46,484 bases of DNA from Actinomycetales bacterium (lineage in GTDB: Bacteria > Actinomycetota > Actinomycetes > Nanopelagicales > Nanopelagicaceae), in NCBI GenBank assembly GCA_018970885.1, contig JAGWVL010000006.1, positions 1 through 46,484 on the forward strand. Reading direction: 5' to 3'. Made by a program: the position numbers and the translations under genes. Numbering within the stretch: position 1 is the stretch's first letter; each line of letters opens with the position of its first letter. The notes under the pieces are model-generated. The model was not told the origin of the DNA. It was given only the letters and a program-made list of their open reading frames with translations, and did not search any database. This document shows, piece by piece, positions 29,614 through 38,951 of this stretch.

Positions 29614-30624
29614 AATTTCAATAGCCTCTACGCATTGAGCATCATCAAAATCAAGATGAGTCACTAGGCGTGCATACTTTGGACCCAGTGCACTGATCCA
29701 GAGACCTGCATCTTTACAACGTGCAGCAAGTTCAGCTGCGCTAATTGGAAGAGCTGAAAGATCTAAACCAACAATGTTTGTGTGTACCGTTGTTGGGTCA
29801 ATTAATGATGAATCAACAGCGGCGATTGCTTTTGCGAGCTCTTGAGCACGACGGTGATCTTCAGATAGGCGATCAATATTGTTATCCAGTGCGTAATGTG
29901 CACCAGCTGCCAGTAAACCAATTTGGCGCATTCCAGCTCCGTATCGCTTGCGCCACACTCGAGCCTTGGCTACACGCTCCTTAGTAGAAAGCATCACAGA
30001 ACCAACGGGTGCCCCTAACCCCTTTGATAAACAGACAGAGATCGTGTCGAAGTACTTTCCGTACTCTGCAAATGCAACACCAGATGCAACATGTGCGTTC
30101 CAAATACGTGCACCATCTAAATGCAAAGCAAGACCAAGTTCATCTGCACCTTTTCGTAAGGCGGCAATCTCTGCAATCGGTTGAACAGTTCCGCCACCAA
30201 AGTTGTGGGTGTTTTCTACAGCAATTGCAGTTGTGGAAACTAGGTAAGGTCCGCTGTCGGGGCGTGCGATTTCAAGGGCATCTGCAGCCTTGAGTAAGCC
30301 ATTTTTGGCAGGAAAGGTGCGAGTGGTAATTCCACTGAATGCCGCTGCTGCACCTAGCTCTGCTCGAACTATGTGGCTATTGGTTTCTGCGATTAACTCT
30401 TCACCGGGTGCTACCAACATGCGTATGGCTAATTGATTTGCAAGTGAACCGGTTGGTGTAAACAAACCTGCTTCCTTGCCAAACATAGTGGCAACACGCT
30501 CTTCAAGTGAGTTAACCGTTGGATCATCGCTATACACATCATCGCCTACTGGTGCATGAGCGATCGCTTCTCGCATTGCAGCAGTTGGACGGGTTACGGT
30601 GTCGCTTCGAAGGTCTATTGCCAT
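29590..30624 (-). CDS. Low-specificity L-threonine aldolase family, PLP-dependent
   Basis: DLRSDTVTRPTAAMREAIAHAPVGDDVYSDDPTVNSLEERVA, FTPTGSLANQLAIRM, CLSKGLGAPVGSVM, RKRYGAGMRQIGLLAA. Confidence 0.93.
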   Translation of the reverse strand: MAIDLRSDTVTRPTAAMREAIAHAPVGDDVYSDDPTVNSLEERVATMFGKEAGLFTPTGSLANQLAIRMLVAPGEELIAETNSHIVRAELGAAAAFSGITTRTFPAKNGLLKAADALEIARPDSGPYLVSTTAIAVENTHNFGGGTVQPIAEIAALRKGADELGLALHLDGARIWNAHVASGVAFAEYGKYFDTISVCLSKGLGAPVGSVMLSTKERVAKARVWRKRYGAGMRQIGLLAAGAHYALDNNIDRLSEDHRRAQELAKAIAAVDSSLIDPTTVHTNIVGLDLSALPISAAELAARCKDAGLWISALGPKYARLVTHLDFDDAQCVEAIEILKKALVS

Positions 30625-30633
30625 TTGCAGAGC

Positions 30634-31497
30634 CTACTTCTGTTCCTTGAGCACAATCAAATACATGGCTACAACTACAAGAACTCCACCGACTGCGCTT
30701 TGTAATGTGAGTCTTTCACCACCGAGAAGAATGGCGAAGATTGCGGCAAAGACAACCTCCATCGTCAAAATTACCGCTACCTTCGTTGCGCTAATGTGTG
30801 CTTGTGACCAGGTTTGAACAATAAAGGCAATAGCGGTTGCAAATACGGCGGTGAAGACTACGACCGCCCATACACCTTTATCTGGAGGAGCGGAATAGCC
30901 ATCAGGAATTGAAGCAATACCTGACAAAATTGCACACATTGAAAGTTGCACAACGGTCATGGCGTAGACATCACGTCCAGATGACCATTTACTTAGGGCG
31001 ATGATGTGCGCGGCAAATAAGAAAGCACTTGCCAGAACAAACATCTCACCAATTCCAACCGAGAAACCTCTGATTGATAACAGTCCTAACCCAACTGTTG
31101 CAAGCATGATGCACAACCAAGTAAACCTTGAAATCTTTTCTTTCAGTACTAACCAGGCAATTAAAGGGGTTAGAACTACATACAAGCCAGTGATGAAACC
31201 AGTGATCGCAGCACCTGTGCGCTCCAAACCTAGAGTTTGTGCGATGTAGCCAAGACCAAGAAATACTCCAGCTAAACAACCACGCAGCAAAAGATTTTTG
31301 TTGAAATGCTTAACGGTCTGTGGCTTAATCATAAGCATCACTACGACAGCAAGCGCAAAGCGGCTAAATAGAAAGTTGTTAACACTCTGCCGTTGGATCG
31401 CATCTTTCATTACGACGAAGGCAAAGCCCCAGGCGGCTGCAACTGAGAGCAAAGCCCATGGAGCTAATTTGAGTTGAAGTTGATGGCGAGCAGACAT
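30634..31497 (-). CDS. EamA/DMT family transporter
   Basis: LSVAAAWGFAFVVMK, repeated hydrophobic segments, TMEVVFAAIFAILLGGERLTLQSAVGGVLVVVAMYL. Confidence 0.85.
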   Translation of the reverse strand: MSARHQLQLKLAPWALLSVAAAWGFAFVVMKDAIQRQSVNNFLFSRFALAVVVMLMIKPQTVKHFNKNLLLRGCLAGVFLGLGYIAQTLGLERTGAAITGFITGLYVVLTPLIAWLVLKEKISRFTWLCIMLATVGLGLLSIRGFSVGIGEMFVLASAFLFAAHIIALSKWSSGRDVYAMTVVQLSMCAILSGIASIPDGYSAPPDKGVWAVVVFTAVFATAIAFIVQTWSQAHISATKVAVILTMEVVFAAIFAILLGGERLTLQSAVGGVLVVVAMYLIVLKEQK

Positions 31498-32360
31498 TAG
31501 CCGCGTAATTTCTTCAGCAACGCAACTTCCTTGCCATGTTCTGGCTCTTGTCCAGGTGTTTCGAGAATTAAAGGCGCATTCGTAACCGCCGGATGAGAAA
31601 GTAGTTCCGTAAATGGGTCAACGCCGATGTGACCTTCTCCAATATTTTGATGTCGATCTTTCAATGCACCGCAAACATCCATCGAATCATTGGCATGTAC
31701 CAACTGAAAACGTTCGATTCCAGCGACTTCTATAAGCAAATCAATTGTCGCTGTCATTCCACCTGTCACCGAGATGTCATGTCCTGCTGCAAATACGTGA
31801 CAGGTATCAAGACAGATACCAACCTTTGGATGGTATTCAAGCGCTTTCAAATACATCTCGAGATCATCTAACTTCTTCACCAGACTTTGACCTTGACCGG
31901 CTGTTGGCTCTAGTAATAAATACGGTGCATCATCACCGAGAGAGTTCAGAATCGGCATCATGCCCTCATGGATCTGCTTCCAGGCTTTCTCAACATGATC
32001 AACATCGACCGCTGATCCTGTATGAATTACTACGCCTAGCGCACCAATTTCTGCCCCGCGCTGTAATGAATATTTAGTAGAAGCTAATGAGTTCAAATAT
32101 GTTGCCTCTGTTGGAGACCCTAAATTAATTAAGAAGGGCGCATGCACATAGCTTTCAATATCTAGTTCAGCTGCCTTGATTTTAAAGGCTTCATCTAACT
32201 CAGGTTTTGCCTCTGGCATCGCCCAAGTTCGGGGACTTGACGCAAAGACTTGAATCGCCTCGGCACCAATTTCTAGTGCGTATGCGATAGATCGCTTAGC
32301 CATTCCACCAGTAGTAGGGGTGTGGGCACCAATACGAGGTTTTTTAACTGGAGTAGGCAT
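31497..32360 (-). CDS. nfo: Deoxyribonuclease IV (endonuclease IV, AP endonuclease)
   Basis: GAHTPTTGGMAKRSIAYALEIGAEAIQVFASSPRTW, YVHAPFLINLGSP, GICLDTCHVFAAGHDI, HANDSMDVCGALKDRHQNIGEGHIG. Confidence 0.93.
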   Translation of the reverse strand: MPTPVKKPRIGAHTPTTGGMAKRSIAYALEIGAEAIQVFASSPRTWAMPEAKPELDEAFKIKAAELDIESYVHAPFLINLGSPTEATYLNSLASTKYSLQRGAEIGALGVVIHTGSAVDVDHVEKAWKQIHEGMMPILNSLGDDAPYLLLEPTAGQGQSLVKKLDDLEMYLKALEYHPKVGICLDTCHVFAAGHDISVTGGMTATIDLLIEVAGIERFQLVHANDSMDVCGALKDRHQNIGEGHIGVDPFTELLSHPAVTNAPLILETPGQEPEHGKEVALLKKLRG

Positions 32361-32364
32361 TGGC

Positions 32365-34266
32365 TTACCCTACGGTAATCGTCACCAAGCTGCCACGTTT
32401 TACCTTGGTGTTGACCGCTGGTGAAACTCTCTTAACAACTTTCTTCTTGTTCTTACCAATTGGTACAACCTTGACCTTTAAACCAAGGGATTCAAGCATT
32501 TCCTTTGCAGCGTTTGCCTCCATCGTGATAACAGTCTTTGGGATGTATGTATAGCGAGGTCCCTTCGAGATCAAGATTGAAACCCTGCCACCCTTATTTG
32601 CAGTAGCACCGCCTGGTGGATTTTGTGAAATAACTGCAAGCTCTGGAACAGTTTCATTAAAGGCATATCCTGCTTCAACAACAAAACCTGCCTCAGTTAA
32701 CTCATTAAGAGCTTGCTCACCACTCTTACCGAGATAGGAAGCTAGCGCGACCTGTTCAATTCCCTTTGATACCAACACATTGACAGTTGTATCTCGCTTT
32801 ACCAAAGTTCCCGATGCAGGCGAAGTTGAGATAACAAAACCCTTTGGTATATCTGAGCTAAATATTTCCGTAATTGTCCCTACAACAAGTGGAGACTTTT
32901 CGATGGCAAGTTGAGCCGCTTCTGGTGTTAATCCTTTAGTTATCGGAACCGCGTAACGCTCAGGGCCCTTCGAAACAATGAGCTTAACCGAGCCCCCCGC
33001 ATCAATCTTTCCGCCACCTGAAGGAATACTTTCGATGATTTTTCCTTTAGGGATTTCTTCATCAAATCTATTTTCAACAACAACTGCGTTTAATCCCAAA
33101 GGCGAAATTACACTGACCGCCTCATCAAAGCTTCCACCAACTACAGATGGAACAACAACACGTGAACCTGGACCGACTAATGTCCACCAACCACCCACGC
33201 CTAAAACAATTGCAAGAATCAATGCGACTTTGCGGTTACGACGAACCCGCTTGCTAGCACGCTGCTTTTTCTCTTCTTTACGGCGGATCTCTTTGGTTGT
33301 CTCTACGACTGGAGCGGTAATTTCAACTGGCGCAACCTCCTCTTTAACCTTCTTGCGTGCTTTTTCACGGATTGGCTCAACTGGAAGATCTAATCCGAGA
33401 TCCATTTGATTTTTGCGGGGATCCAAATCAATCTGAATCTGATGTAACTTTTCTAGGAAATCTCCTGCGGTGCGTGGGCGCTCATCTGGGTTCTTCGCTG
33501 TTGAACTTGCGATCAAATCATCAAGTGCTTGTGGGGCATCTTTGCGCTTGCTGCGAAGACGAGGAATTTCATCATTAACATGCATGTATGCGATTTGAAT
33601 TGGAGACTCTGCTGAAAATGGTTTTTCACCTGTGAGCATCTCATAAGCAACAATGCCTACTGCGTACACATCGCTTCGAGAATCAGCTACACCGCGTTGC
33701 ACCTGTTCAGGTGAGAGATACGAAACACTTCCCAAGATCACACTTGATTCAGCGGTCATAGTTGAACCAATAATCTCACCCCGGGCTAATCCAAAATCTG
33801 CAATCTTGACGCGACCTTCCTTCGAGATCAAAATGTTTTCCGGTTTGATATCTCGGTGAACTATTCCCAAACTATGGGCGGCGGCTAAGGCGCTCAAAAT
33901 GGGAGTTAAATAATTGATTGCATCCTTAATTTCAAAACGGCCACGTTCATTGAGATATTCGCGAAGAGTATGTCCCTCAATCAACTCCATTACTAAAAAG
34001 ACAGCAGGAACTCCGCTTTGATTCCACCCTTGATCCTGCACCGCAACGATATTGGGATGGGATAAAGCTGCAGCAGCCTTCGCCTCCTTGATGAAGCGAG
34101 AAACAAATGATTCATCCTGAGCAAGGTGTGGATGCATGATCTTGACCGCAACTTTTCTATCAAGTCGAGTATCGATAGCTTCATAGATTGAAGCCATTCC
34201 ACCATTGGCGACCTGGCGCAGTAATTGGTAGCGCCCATCAATGAGCTCACCAGACAGATCAGACAT
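32365..34266 (-). CDS. pknB: Ser/Thr protein kinase with C-terminal PASTA repeats (PknB/Stk1-type)
   Basis: Kinase motifs GIVHRDIKPENILIS, KIADFGLARG, SPEQVQRG; transmembrane helix VALILAIVLGVGGWWTLVG; four PASTA-like repeats. ATG 34266 preferred (TAAAAT 6 nt upstream). Confidence 0.93.
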   Translation of the reverse strand: MSDLSGELIDGRYQLLRQVANGGMASIYEAIDTRLDRKVAVKIMHPHLAQDESFVSRFIKEAKAAAALSHPNIVAVQDQGWNQSGVPAVFLVMELIEGHTLREYLNERGRFEIKDAINYLTPILSALAAAHSLGIVHRDIKPENILISKEGRVKIADFGLARGEIIGSTMTAESSVILGSVSYLSPEQVQRGVADSRSDVYAVGIVAYEMLTGEKPFSAESPIQIAYMHVNDEIPRLRSKRKDAPQALDDLIASSTAKNPDERPRTAGDFLEKLHQIQIDLDPRKNQMDLGLDLPVEPIREKARKKVKEEVAPVEITAPVVETTKEIRRKEEKKQRASKRVRRNRKVALILAIVLGVGGWWTLVGPGSRVVVPSVVGGSFDEAVSVISPLGLNAVVVENRFDEEIPKGKIIESIPSGGGKIDAGGSVKLIVSKGPERYAVPITKGLTPEAAQLAIEKSPLVVGTITEIFSSDIPKGFVISTSPASGTLVKRDTTVNVLVSKGIEQVALASYLGKSGEQALNELTEAGFVVEAGYAFNETVPELAVISQNPPGGATANKGGRVSILISKGPRYTYIPKTVITMEANAAKEMLESLGLKVKVVPIGKNKKKVVKRVSPAVNTKVKRGSLVTITVG

Positions 34267-34321
34267 GTGCAAATTTTATGGAGCCGACCATGTACAAGGC
34301 CTAAGGGCGCGCCCAAAAACC

Positions 34322-34813
34322 TTATGAAGTGAGTTTAAACTCGCAGTTTTCTCTCGTTTGATCTGTAGCAAAGTGAATTGCTTGATCAATCTGCCATTGA
34401 CGCATTTGCTTCTCAAGATGTGCACCGTCACGAGCTAAAACTCGTTGTAAACCGGTATCAGCATCAATATCTAGCCAATAGGTTATAGCACCAGCTTCTC
34501 GCACAATTGCTTGTGCGGCACCAACACCTTCAATGATCAAGTAATCGGTGGGCGAAACTATTTCTTCGCGATCAAACTTCATTGAGTACCAATTAAAGAG
34601 CCTGATTGTGCAGTCAACACCGGCTAGGTGAGCCGAACTAATCATGTGCAAAGTATCTGTCAGATACTGGCCAAGAGCGTTCTCCCAGCCGTTATATAAA
34701 TCATCCATGTGGATCACACGAACTGTTGAGTGCGCTGAGTATTCAGCTTCAAGCTGAGAAGCGAGCGTGGTCTTACCCGCACCTGCTGGACCATCAATGG
34801 CTAAGAGAGTCAT
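34322..34813 (-). CDS. Small P-loop kinase, uridine-kinase-like; substrate unknown
   Basis: Walker A GPAGAGKTTL, HMDDLYNGW, YLIIEGVGAAQ; overlaps pnuT-like CDS by 20 bp. Confidence 0.75.
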   Translation of the reverse strand: MTLLAIDGPAGAGKTTLASQLEAEYSAHSTVRVIHMDDLYNGWENALGQYLTDTLHMISSAHLAGVDCTIRLFNWYSMKFDREEIVSPTDYLIIEGVGAAQAIVREAGAITYWLDIDADTGLQRVLARDGAHLEKQMRQWQIDQAIHFATDQTRENCEFKLTS

Positions 34814-35369
34814 TCCATCGTTTCCAGCCGATCACTGCAATTACTGTAAACATTCCATACAAAACTGCAGTAAACCAGTATCCAAGTAATGCGTATTGAA
34901 TGGTTCCAGCTAAATCTACGATTAACCAAACAATCCATGATTCATACTTTTCATAGACCATCATGATCTGAGCGGCCAAACTTCCGATTAATAGAAATGC
35001 ATCTGTCCATGTTGCTGCAGCACCAATATTTGATAACACAGGTGTTAATGCTGCAACACTAAACACCACAGCGATTGTAATAATCCCTCGATTTCGAGTT
35101 GACACTCTTCCCGGAACAGCTCCAGTAGGAGCCCAATCCTTCCAACCGTAAACCGCAGCGATGATAAAAACTATCTGCAGCACAGCGCTAGCAAATAGAT
35201 CAACTTGGTAAAAGAAAACTCCATACAAAGCGCTACTTAAAGCCCACCATGGCCAAGTGATTCTCTTTCCTGTGGTTCCCAGGTACACACCCACAAATGA
35301 TGAAAACGCAGCGATAAATTCTAGAATGGATACTTCATAGCCCCAGGCTGTAAATAATGTCGATGACAT
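34794..35369 (-). CDS. PnuC-family transporter, probably a thiamine transporter (PnuT)
   Basis: Multi-TM PnuC-like protein (W.YALLGYWFTAVLYGMFTVIAVIGWKRW; FIIAAVYGWKDW); TPP riboswitch immediately upstream. Confidence 0.85.
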   Translation of the reverse strand: MSSTLFTAWGYEVSILEFIAAFSSFVGVYLGTTGKRITWPWWALSSALYGVFFYQVDLFASAVLQIVFIIAAVYGWKDWAPTGAVPGRVSTRNRGIITIAVVFSVAALTPVLSNIGAAATWTDAFLLIGSLAAQIMMVYEKYESWIVWLIVDLAGTIQYALLGYWFTAVLYGMFTVIAVIGWKRWNDSLSH

Positions 35370-35379
35370 AGTTCATTCC

Positions 35380-35458
35380 TTTCCACATCCGCATTACCGG
35401 ATGGGTCAATCGGTCGGTCTGAATTTCAGACCCTCTCAGCCTTGTAGGCTCCCGTGGT
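35380..35458 (-). ncRNA. TPP riboswitch (THI element)
   Basis: Minus strand: ACCACGGGAGCCTACAAGGCTGAGAGGGTCTGAAATTCAGACCGACCGATTGACCCATCCGGTAATGCGGATGTGG; contains CTGAGAGG, a P3 hairpin GGTCTGAA/TTCAGACC, and CATCCGGTAATGCGGATG; P1 CCAC/GTGG. Confidence 0.88.
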
Positions 35459-35462
35459 CGTT

Positions 35463-35468
35463 ACTTTA
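35463..35468 (-). promoter_or_regulatory. Candidate -10 element for the TPP-riboswitch transcript, overlapping the crtB stop codon
   Basis: TAAAGT on the minus strand about 6 nt before the riboswitch 5' end. Confidence 0.4.
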
Positions 35469-36368
35469 GCGTGAAGTGAGTTGGCGCTTCACAAAAGCGG
35501 TACCTGCAACACGAATTCTTCTGGCGGTAGATGTCTTTGCACGATGATTAAAGATGTCATACCCAATCTTTTCAACCTCATCCACAATTCCACAATACAA
35601 AGTGCTTGCGGCTTCAATACATGGACGGCTTGATGCCTCCAGCATCTTTATCCCAGGAGCAGCCTCTGTTTGCAATTGCCGAACCCTTGCAATTTGGAAC
35701 TTCAAAGCATCAATTATTTCTGGAGTTAAAACACGGTCCTCCAGCATTTCACGTGTAACCCCAAACTGACCTAACTCCTTGAGCGGTAGGTACACACGTC
35801 CGCGATCAAGATCCTCATCTACATCGCGAATAAAGTTAGCTAACTGAAAAGCGATACCCAGCTTTTTAGCGGCTTCAAATGCATCATTGTGAAGTGGCCC
35901 CAAAATAGGAACCATCTCTAAACCGATTACAGCGGCTGAGCCATATACATACTCCAGTAGGTCTTCGTAACTTTCATACTCTTGAACAGTTAAGTCCATC
36001 GTCATCGAATGCAAAAAAGCTTCAAAGTGTTGGTGGGGGATTTCAAAACGTTTGACAGTATCGATCAAGGCACGACCTACATGATCTTGGCTAATTCCTT
36101 TTTTAAGGTCTGCCAAAACTCCATTTCCCCACGTGCTCAAAACTTCAGCCTTTTCCTCCACACTGAGCTCTGATGCCAAATCATCAACGATCTCATCGGC
36201 GTATCGAGCAAATCCATACAGCGCATGAACATAGGGACGCTTTGCCTTGGGTAACAACAAGGTCGCTAGGTAATAAGTCTTTCCGTGCAATGCATTGAGC
36301 CGCTTGCACTCTTCATAAGATGCACGAAGATCGGGATCTGTAATCCCTGCAGCGGTTAACTCATCCAT
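35466..36368 (-). CDS. crtB: Phytoene synthase
   Basis: YYLATLLLPKAKRPYVHALYGFARYADEIVDD, GLEMVPILG, AFQLANFIRDVDEDLDRGRVYLPLKEL. Confidence 0.94.
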   Translation of the reverse strand: MDELTAAGITDPDLRASYEECKRLNALHGKTYYLATLLLPKAKRPYVHALYGFARYADEIVDDLASELSVEEKAEVLSTWGNGVLADLKKGISQDHVGRALIDTVKRFEIPHQHFEAFLHSMTMDLTVQEYESYEDLLEYVYGSAAVIGLEMVPILGPLHNDAFEAAKKLGIAFQLANFIRDVDEDLDRGRVYLPLKELGQFGVTREMLEDRVLTPEIIDALKFQIARVRQLQTEAAPGIKMLEASSRPCIEAASTLYCGIVDEVEKIGYDIFNHRAKTSTARRIRVAGTAFVKRQLTSR

Positions 36369-37853
36369 TTACTTAACTGGTCCCACAATACGTTCTGCAG
36401 CTAGTCGACCGGAGATCAAAACCATGGGAACACCAACACCTGGTTGAGTTCCCGAACCGGCAAAAACAACATTTTCGATACCAGCTGCCATGTTGCGTGG
36501 TCTAAATGGACCTGTTTGGAAGAAGGTATGTGCGCTAGCAAATGGTGCGCCAGCCTCCATCCCTTGATTTTTCCAATCCAGCGGTGTTGTTATGACTTCA
36601 GTTTCAATTGCATCACCAAAACCTGTGTATCCGCGCTGTTCGAGAGTTTTGACCATGTGATCTCGGTATGGCTGTGTCTGCTTAGTCCAATCAATGTCTG
36701 CCGTCAGGTTTGGTGTAGGAAATAGAACATAGTAAGAATTTTTTCCTGCAGGAGCTAAAGCTGGATCATCTAGTGAAGGGATTGTGACTAAAACACTTGG
36801 ATCACTCATGAGTTTCTTCTGCTTAATTAACTCATCAAAGACGCCATCCCAAGATTGGCCAAAGTGTATATTGTGGTGGGCGGCAAAGTCGTATTTCTTT
36901 GAGGAGCCCACCAACATAGTTACACATGATGGGGAGTAGTTCAGGCGCTTCACGTTCAGAGGGGTCTTTCCCAGCAAATCACGCCAAGCAACAGGAAGAT
37001 CTGGATTTAAAATGATTGCATCGCATTCGATGCGCTGCCCATCTTCGGTGATGACCGCTTTTGCGCGTTTATTCTGTATGTCTACCTTTGTGACCGTTGT
37101 ATTGTACTTAAATTCAACTCCATGCTTTTGTGCAGCCGCTGCCATGGCACGCGGAACTGCGTGCATTCCACCCTTAGGGAAGAACACACCGTTGACTGAG
37201 TCCATGTATGCGATGACCGCATAAATTGCTAGCGCTTGTTGTGGGCTAACACCTGCATACATCGCCTGGAATGAGTACACCTTCTGCAATCTTGGATCCT
37301 TCATGAACTGATTCACCTTTGGTGATAGGCGACGGAAACCACCCAATGCGATAAGGCGGGCAAGGTTAGGAGTCAACAAATTAAGTGGTGAATCAATATT
37401 TCTATCGATGAAATCATTCATTTCATATTTGTATAACTTAGTTACAAAATCTACATACTTGGCATAACCAGCAGCCTCTTCTGGACTGATCTTCTCTGCA
37501 ATTTCAGCTTCCATCTGCTGTGTATTTGCATGAACATCTAACTGGGATCCATCCGCGTAAAAAGCACGGTACAAAGGTGAAACGGGCATGAGTTCTACCC
37601 AATCCTTCATGTCTTCCCCGACACAAGTAAAGGCATCCTGAATTAATGAGGGCATTGTTAAAACTGAAGGTCCGGTATCAAATGAGTAGCCATCTTTTTT
37701 CAACAAACCGCTTCGTCCACCCGGAACTGACTCGCGTTCAATAACAGTTACCTTGCGGCCAGCACCTGCCAGACGTAGCGCAGCACTTAAGCCGGCATAG
37801 CCTGCTCCAACGATAACGACATGGTCAGTGGGTCCTTTGACGCGAGCAGGCAT
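36369..37853 (-). CDS. crtI: Phytoene desaturase
   Basis: VVIVGAGYAGLSAALRLAGAGRKVTVIERESVPGGRSGLLKKDGYSFDTGPSVLTMP; C-terminal FAGSGTQPGVGVPMVLISGRLAAERI. Confidence 0.93.
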   Translation of the reverse strand: MPARVKGPTDHVVIVGAGYAGLSAALRLAGAGRKVTVIERESVPGGRSGLLKKDGYSFDTGPSVLTMPSLIQDAFTCVGEDMKDWVELMPVSPLYRAFYADGSQLDVHANTQQMEAEIAEKISPEEAAGYAKYVDFVTKLYKYEMNDFIDRNIDSPLNLLTPNLARLIALGGFRRLSPKVNQFMKDPRLQKVYSFQAMYAGVSPQQALAIYAVIAYMDSVNGVFFPKGGMHAVPRAMAAAAQKHGVEFKYNTTVTKVDIQNKRAKAVITEDGQRIECDAIILNPDLPVAWRDLLGKTPLNVKRLNYSPSCVTMLVGSSKKYDFAAHHNIHFGQSWDGVFDELIKQKKLMSDPSVLVTIPSLDDPALAPAGKNSYYVLFPTPNLTADIDWTKQTQPYRDHMVKTLEQRGYTGFGDAIETEVITTPLDWKNQGMEAGAPFASAHTFFQTGPFRPRNMAAGIENVVFAGSGTQPGVGVPMVLISGRLAAERIVGPVK

Positions 37854-38929
37854 TAAGCACTCCTTTTAGTTGCGATGTTAGCTAGCTCGACGAGCAAAGC
37901 CTTTCCATCGTTGGTGAAAAGTGATGATTCAGCTGCTTTTAAGGCAGTATCAGTAAGTTTTTCAATAGTTGATTCAATTTCAGCGCGCGCACCGGTGGTT
38001 TCAATAATCTCTTGCAAGATTGCAACGCCGCGAGCATCAAGATCTGCACGACCAAAGTACTTCTGGCAGGTTTCAGCTTGTGCAGGGGATTGGCGTTCAT
38101 GTGTCAATGCAATTAACACGGTGCGCTTACCCTCACGAAGATCATCACCTGCAGGCTTGCCAGTAACTGATGGATCTCCAAAGACACCTAAAAGGTCATC
38201 GCGAAGTTGGAAAGCTTCTCCTAATGGTAAGCCGTAGGCAGATAGTGCGGCGAAGATTTCATTACTTGGCTTTTCGCTCATGGCAGCACCCAAATGCAGC
38301 GGACGTTCAATGGTGTACTTACCCGATTTGTACCGTGCAATCTTCATCGAACGAGCTGTGCTGGTGGCTTTTTGAGTTTGTTCATGAATGTCCAAGAACT
38401 GTCCAGCCATTAACTCAACTCGCATCTCGTTATACAAAGGAATCATTCGCGCATATTGTTCAGAGGATAAGCCAGCACTGTTAATCATTTGATCAGACCA
38501 CACAAGTGCAAGGTCGCCTAGCAAGACCGCGGCAGATAATCCATATTGAGGCGCAAATCCATCAAGTTGATGCTGCACATGAATAGTTTCAAAGTGGCGA
38601 TGAATTGATGGCTTACCTCTGCGTGTATCTGACCCATCCATCAAATCATCATGAATTAACGCACAAGCTTGCAGTAACTCAAGAGCGGCAATCGCACGGG
38701 TAGTTGACTTCTCGATTGCGCCACCGGCAGCTGCAAATCCTGCATAGGCAAAAAGTGGGCGAAGCCGCTTTCCGCTATCTAATAAGAAGGAGGTCAGGGC
38801 ATCTGAGACGGGTGCTAAATCTGATGAGATCGAATTTAGATATGTGCCTTCACGGTTGAGGAAGATACTTAGCTCCTCTTCAACGGCGCTTCGCACACTC
38901 TTTAATGTTGCCTTCGGCTCTGAACTCAC
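37853..38929 (-). CDS. crtE: Polyprenyl diphosphate synthase, probable GGPP synthase
   Basis: GKRLRPLF, ALIHDDLMDGSDTRRGKPSIH, GEAFQLRDDLLGVFGDPSVTGKPAGDDLREGKRT. Confidence 0.92.
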   Translation of the reverse strand: MSSEPKATLKSVRSAVEEELSIFLNREGTYLNSISSDLAPVSDALTSFLLDSGKRLRPLFAYAGFAAAGGAIEKSTTRAIAALELLQACALIHDDLMDGSDTRRGKPSIHRHFETIHVQHQLDGFAPQYGLSAAVLLGDLALVWSDQMINSAGLSSEQYARMIPLYNEMRVELMAGQFLDIHEQTQKATSTARSMKIARYKSGKYTIERPLHLGAAMSEKPSNEIFAALSAYGLPLGEAFQLRDDLLGVFGDPSVTGKPAGDDLREGKRTVLIALTHERQSPAQAETCQKYFGRADLDARGVAILQEIIETTGARAEIESTIEKLTDTALKAAESSLFTNDGKALLVELANIATKRSA

Positions 38930-38935
38930 GCGGTA

Positions 38936-38941
38936 ACGGTA
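38936..38941 (-). promoter_or_regulatory. Candidate -10 of crtE (TACCGT, 6 nt upstream of the GTG start)
   Basis: TACCGT-TACCGC-GTG on the minus strand. Confidence 0.5.
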
Positions 38942-38945
38942 CCCT
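38940..38945 (+). promoter_or_regulatory. Candidate -10 of metF (TACCCT, 6 nt upstream of the GTG start)
   Basis: TACCCT-CACTCC-GTG; shares 2 bp with the crtE -10. Confidence 0.5.
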
Positions 38946-38951
38946 CACTCC

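Noticed and set aside
32978-33409. 143-aa plus-strand ORF antisense to pknB
   Set aside because: Lies inside the PASTA kinase gene; no supporting motif or SD.
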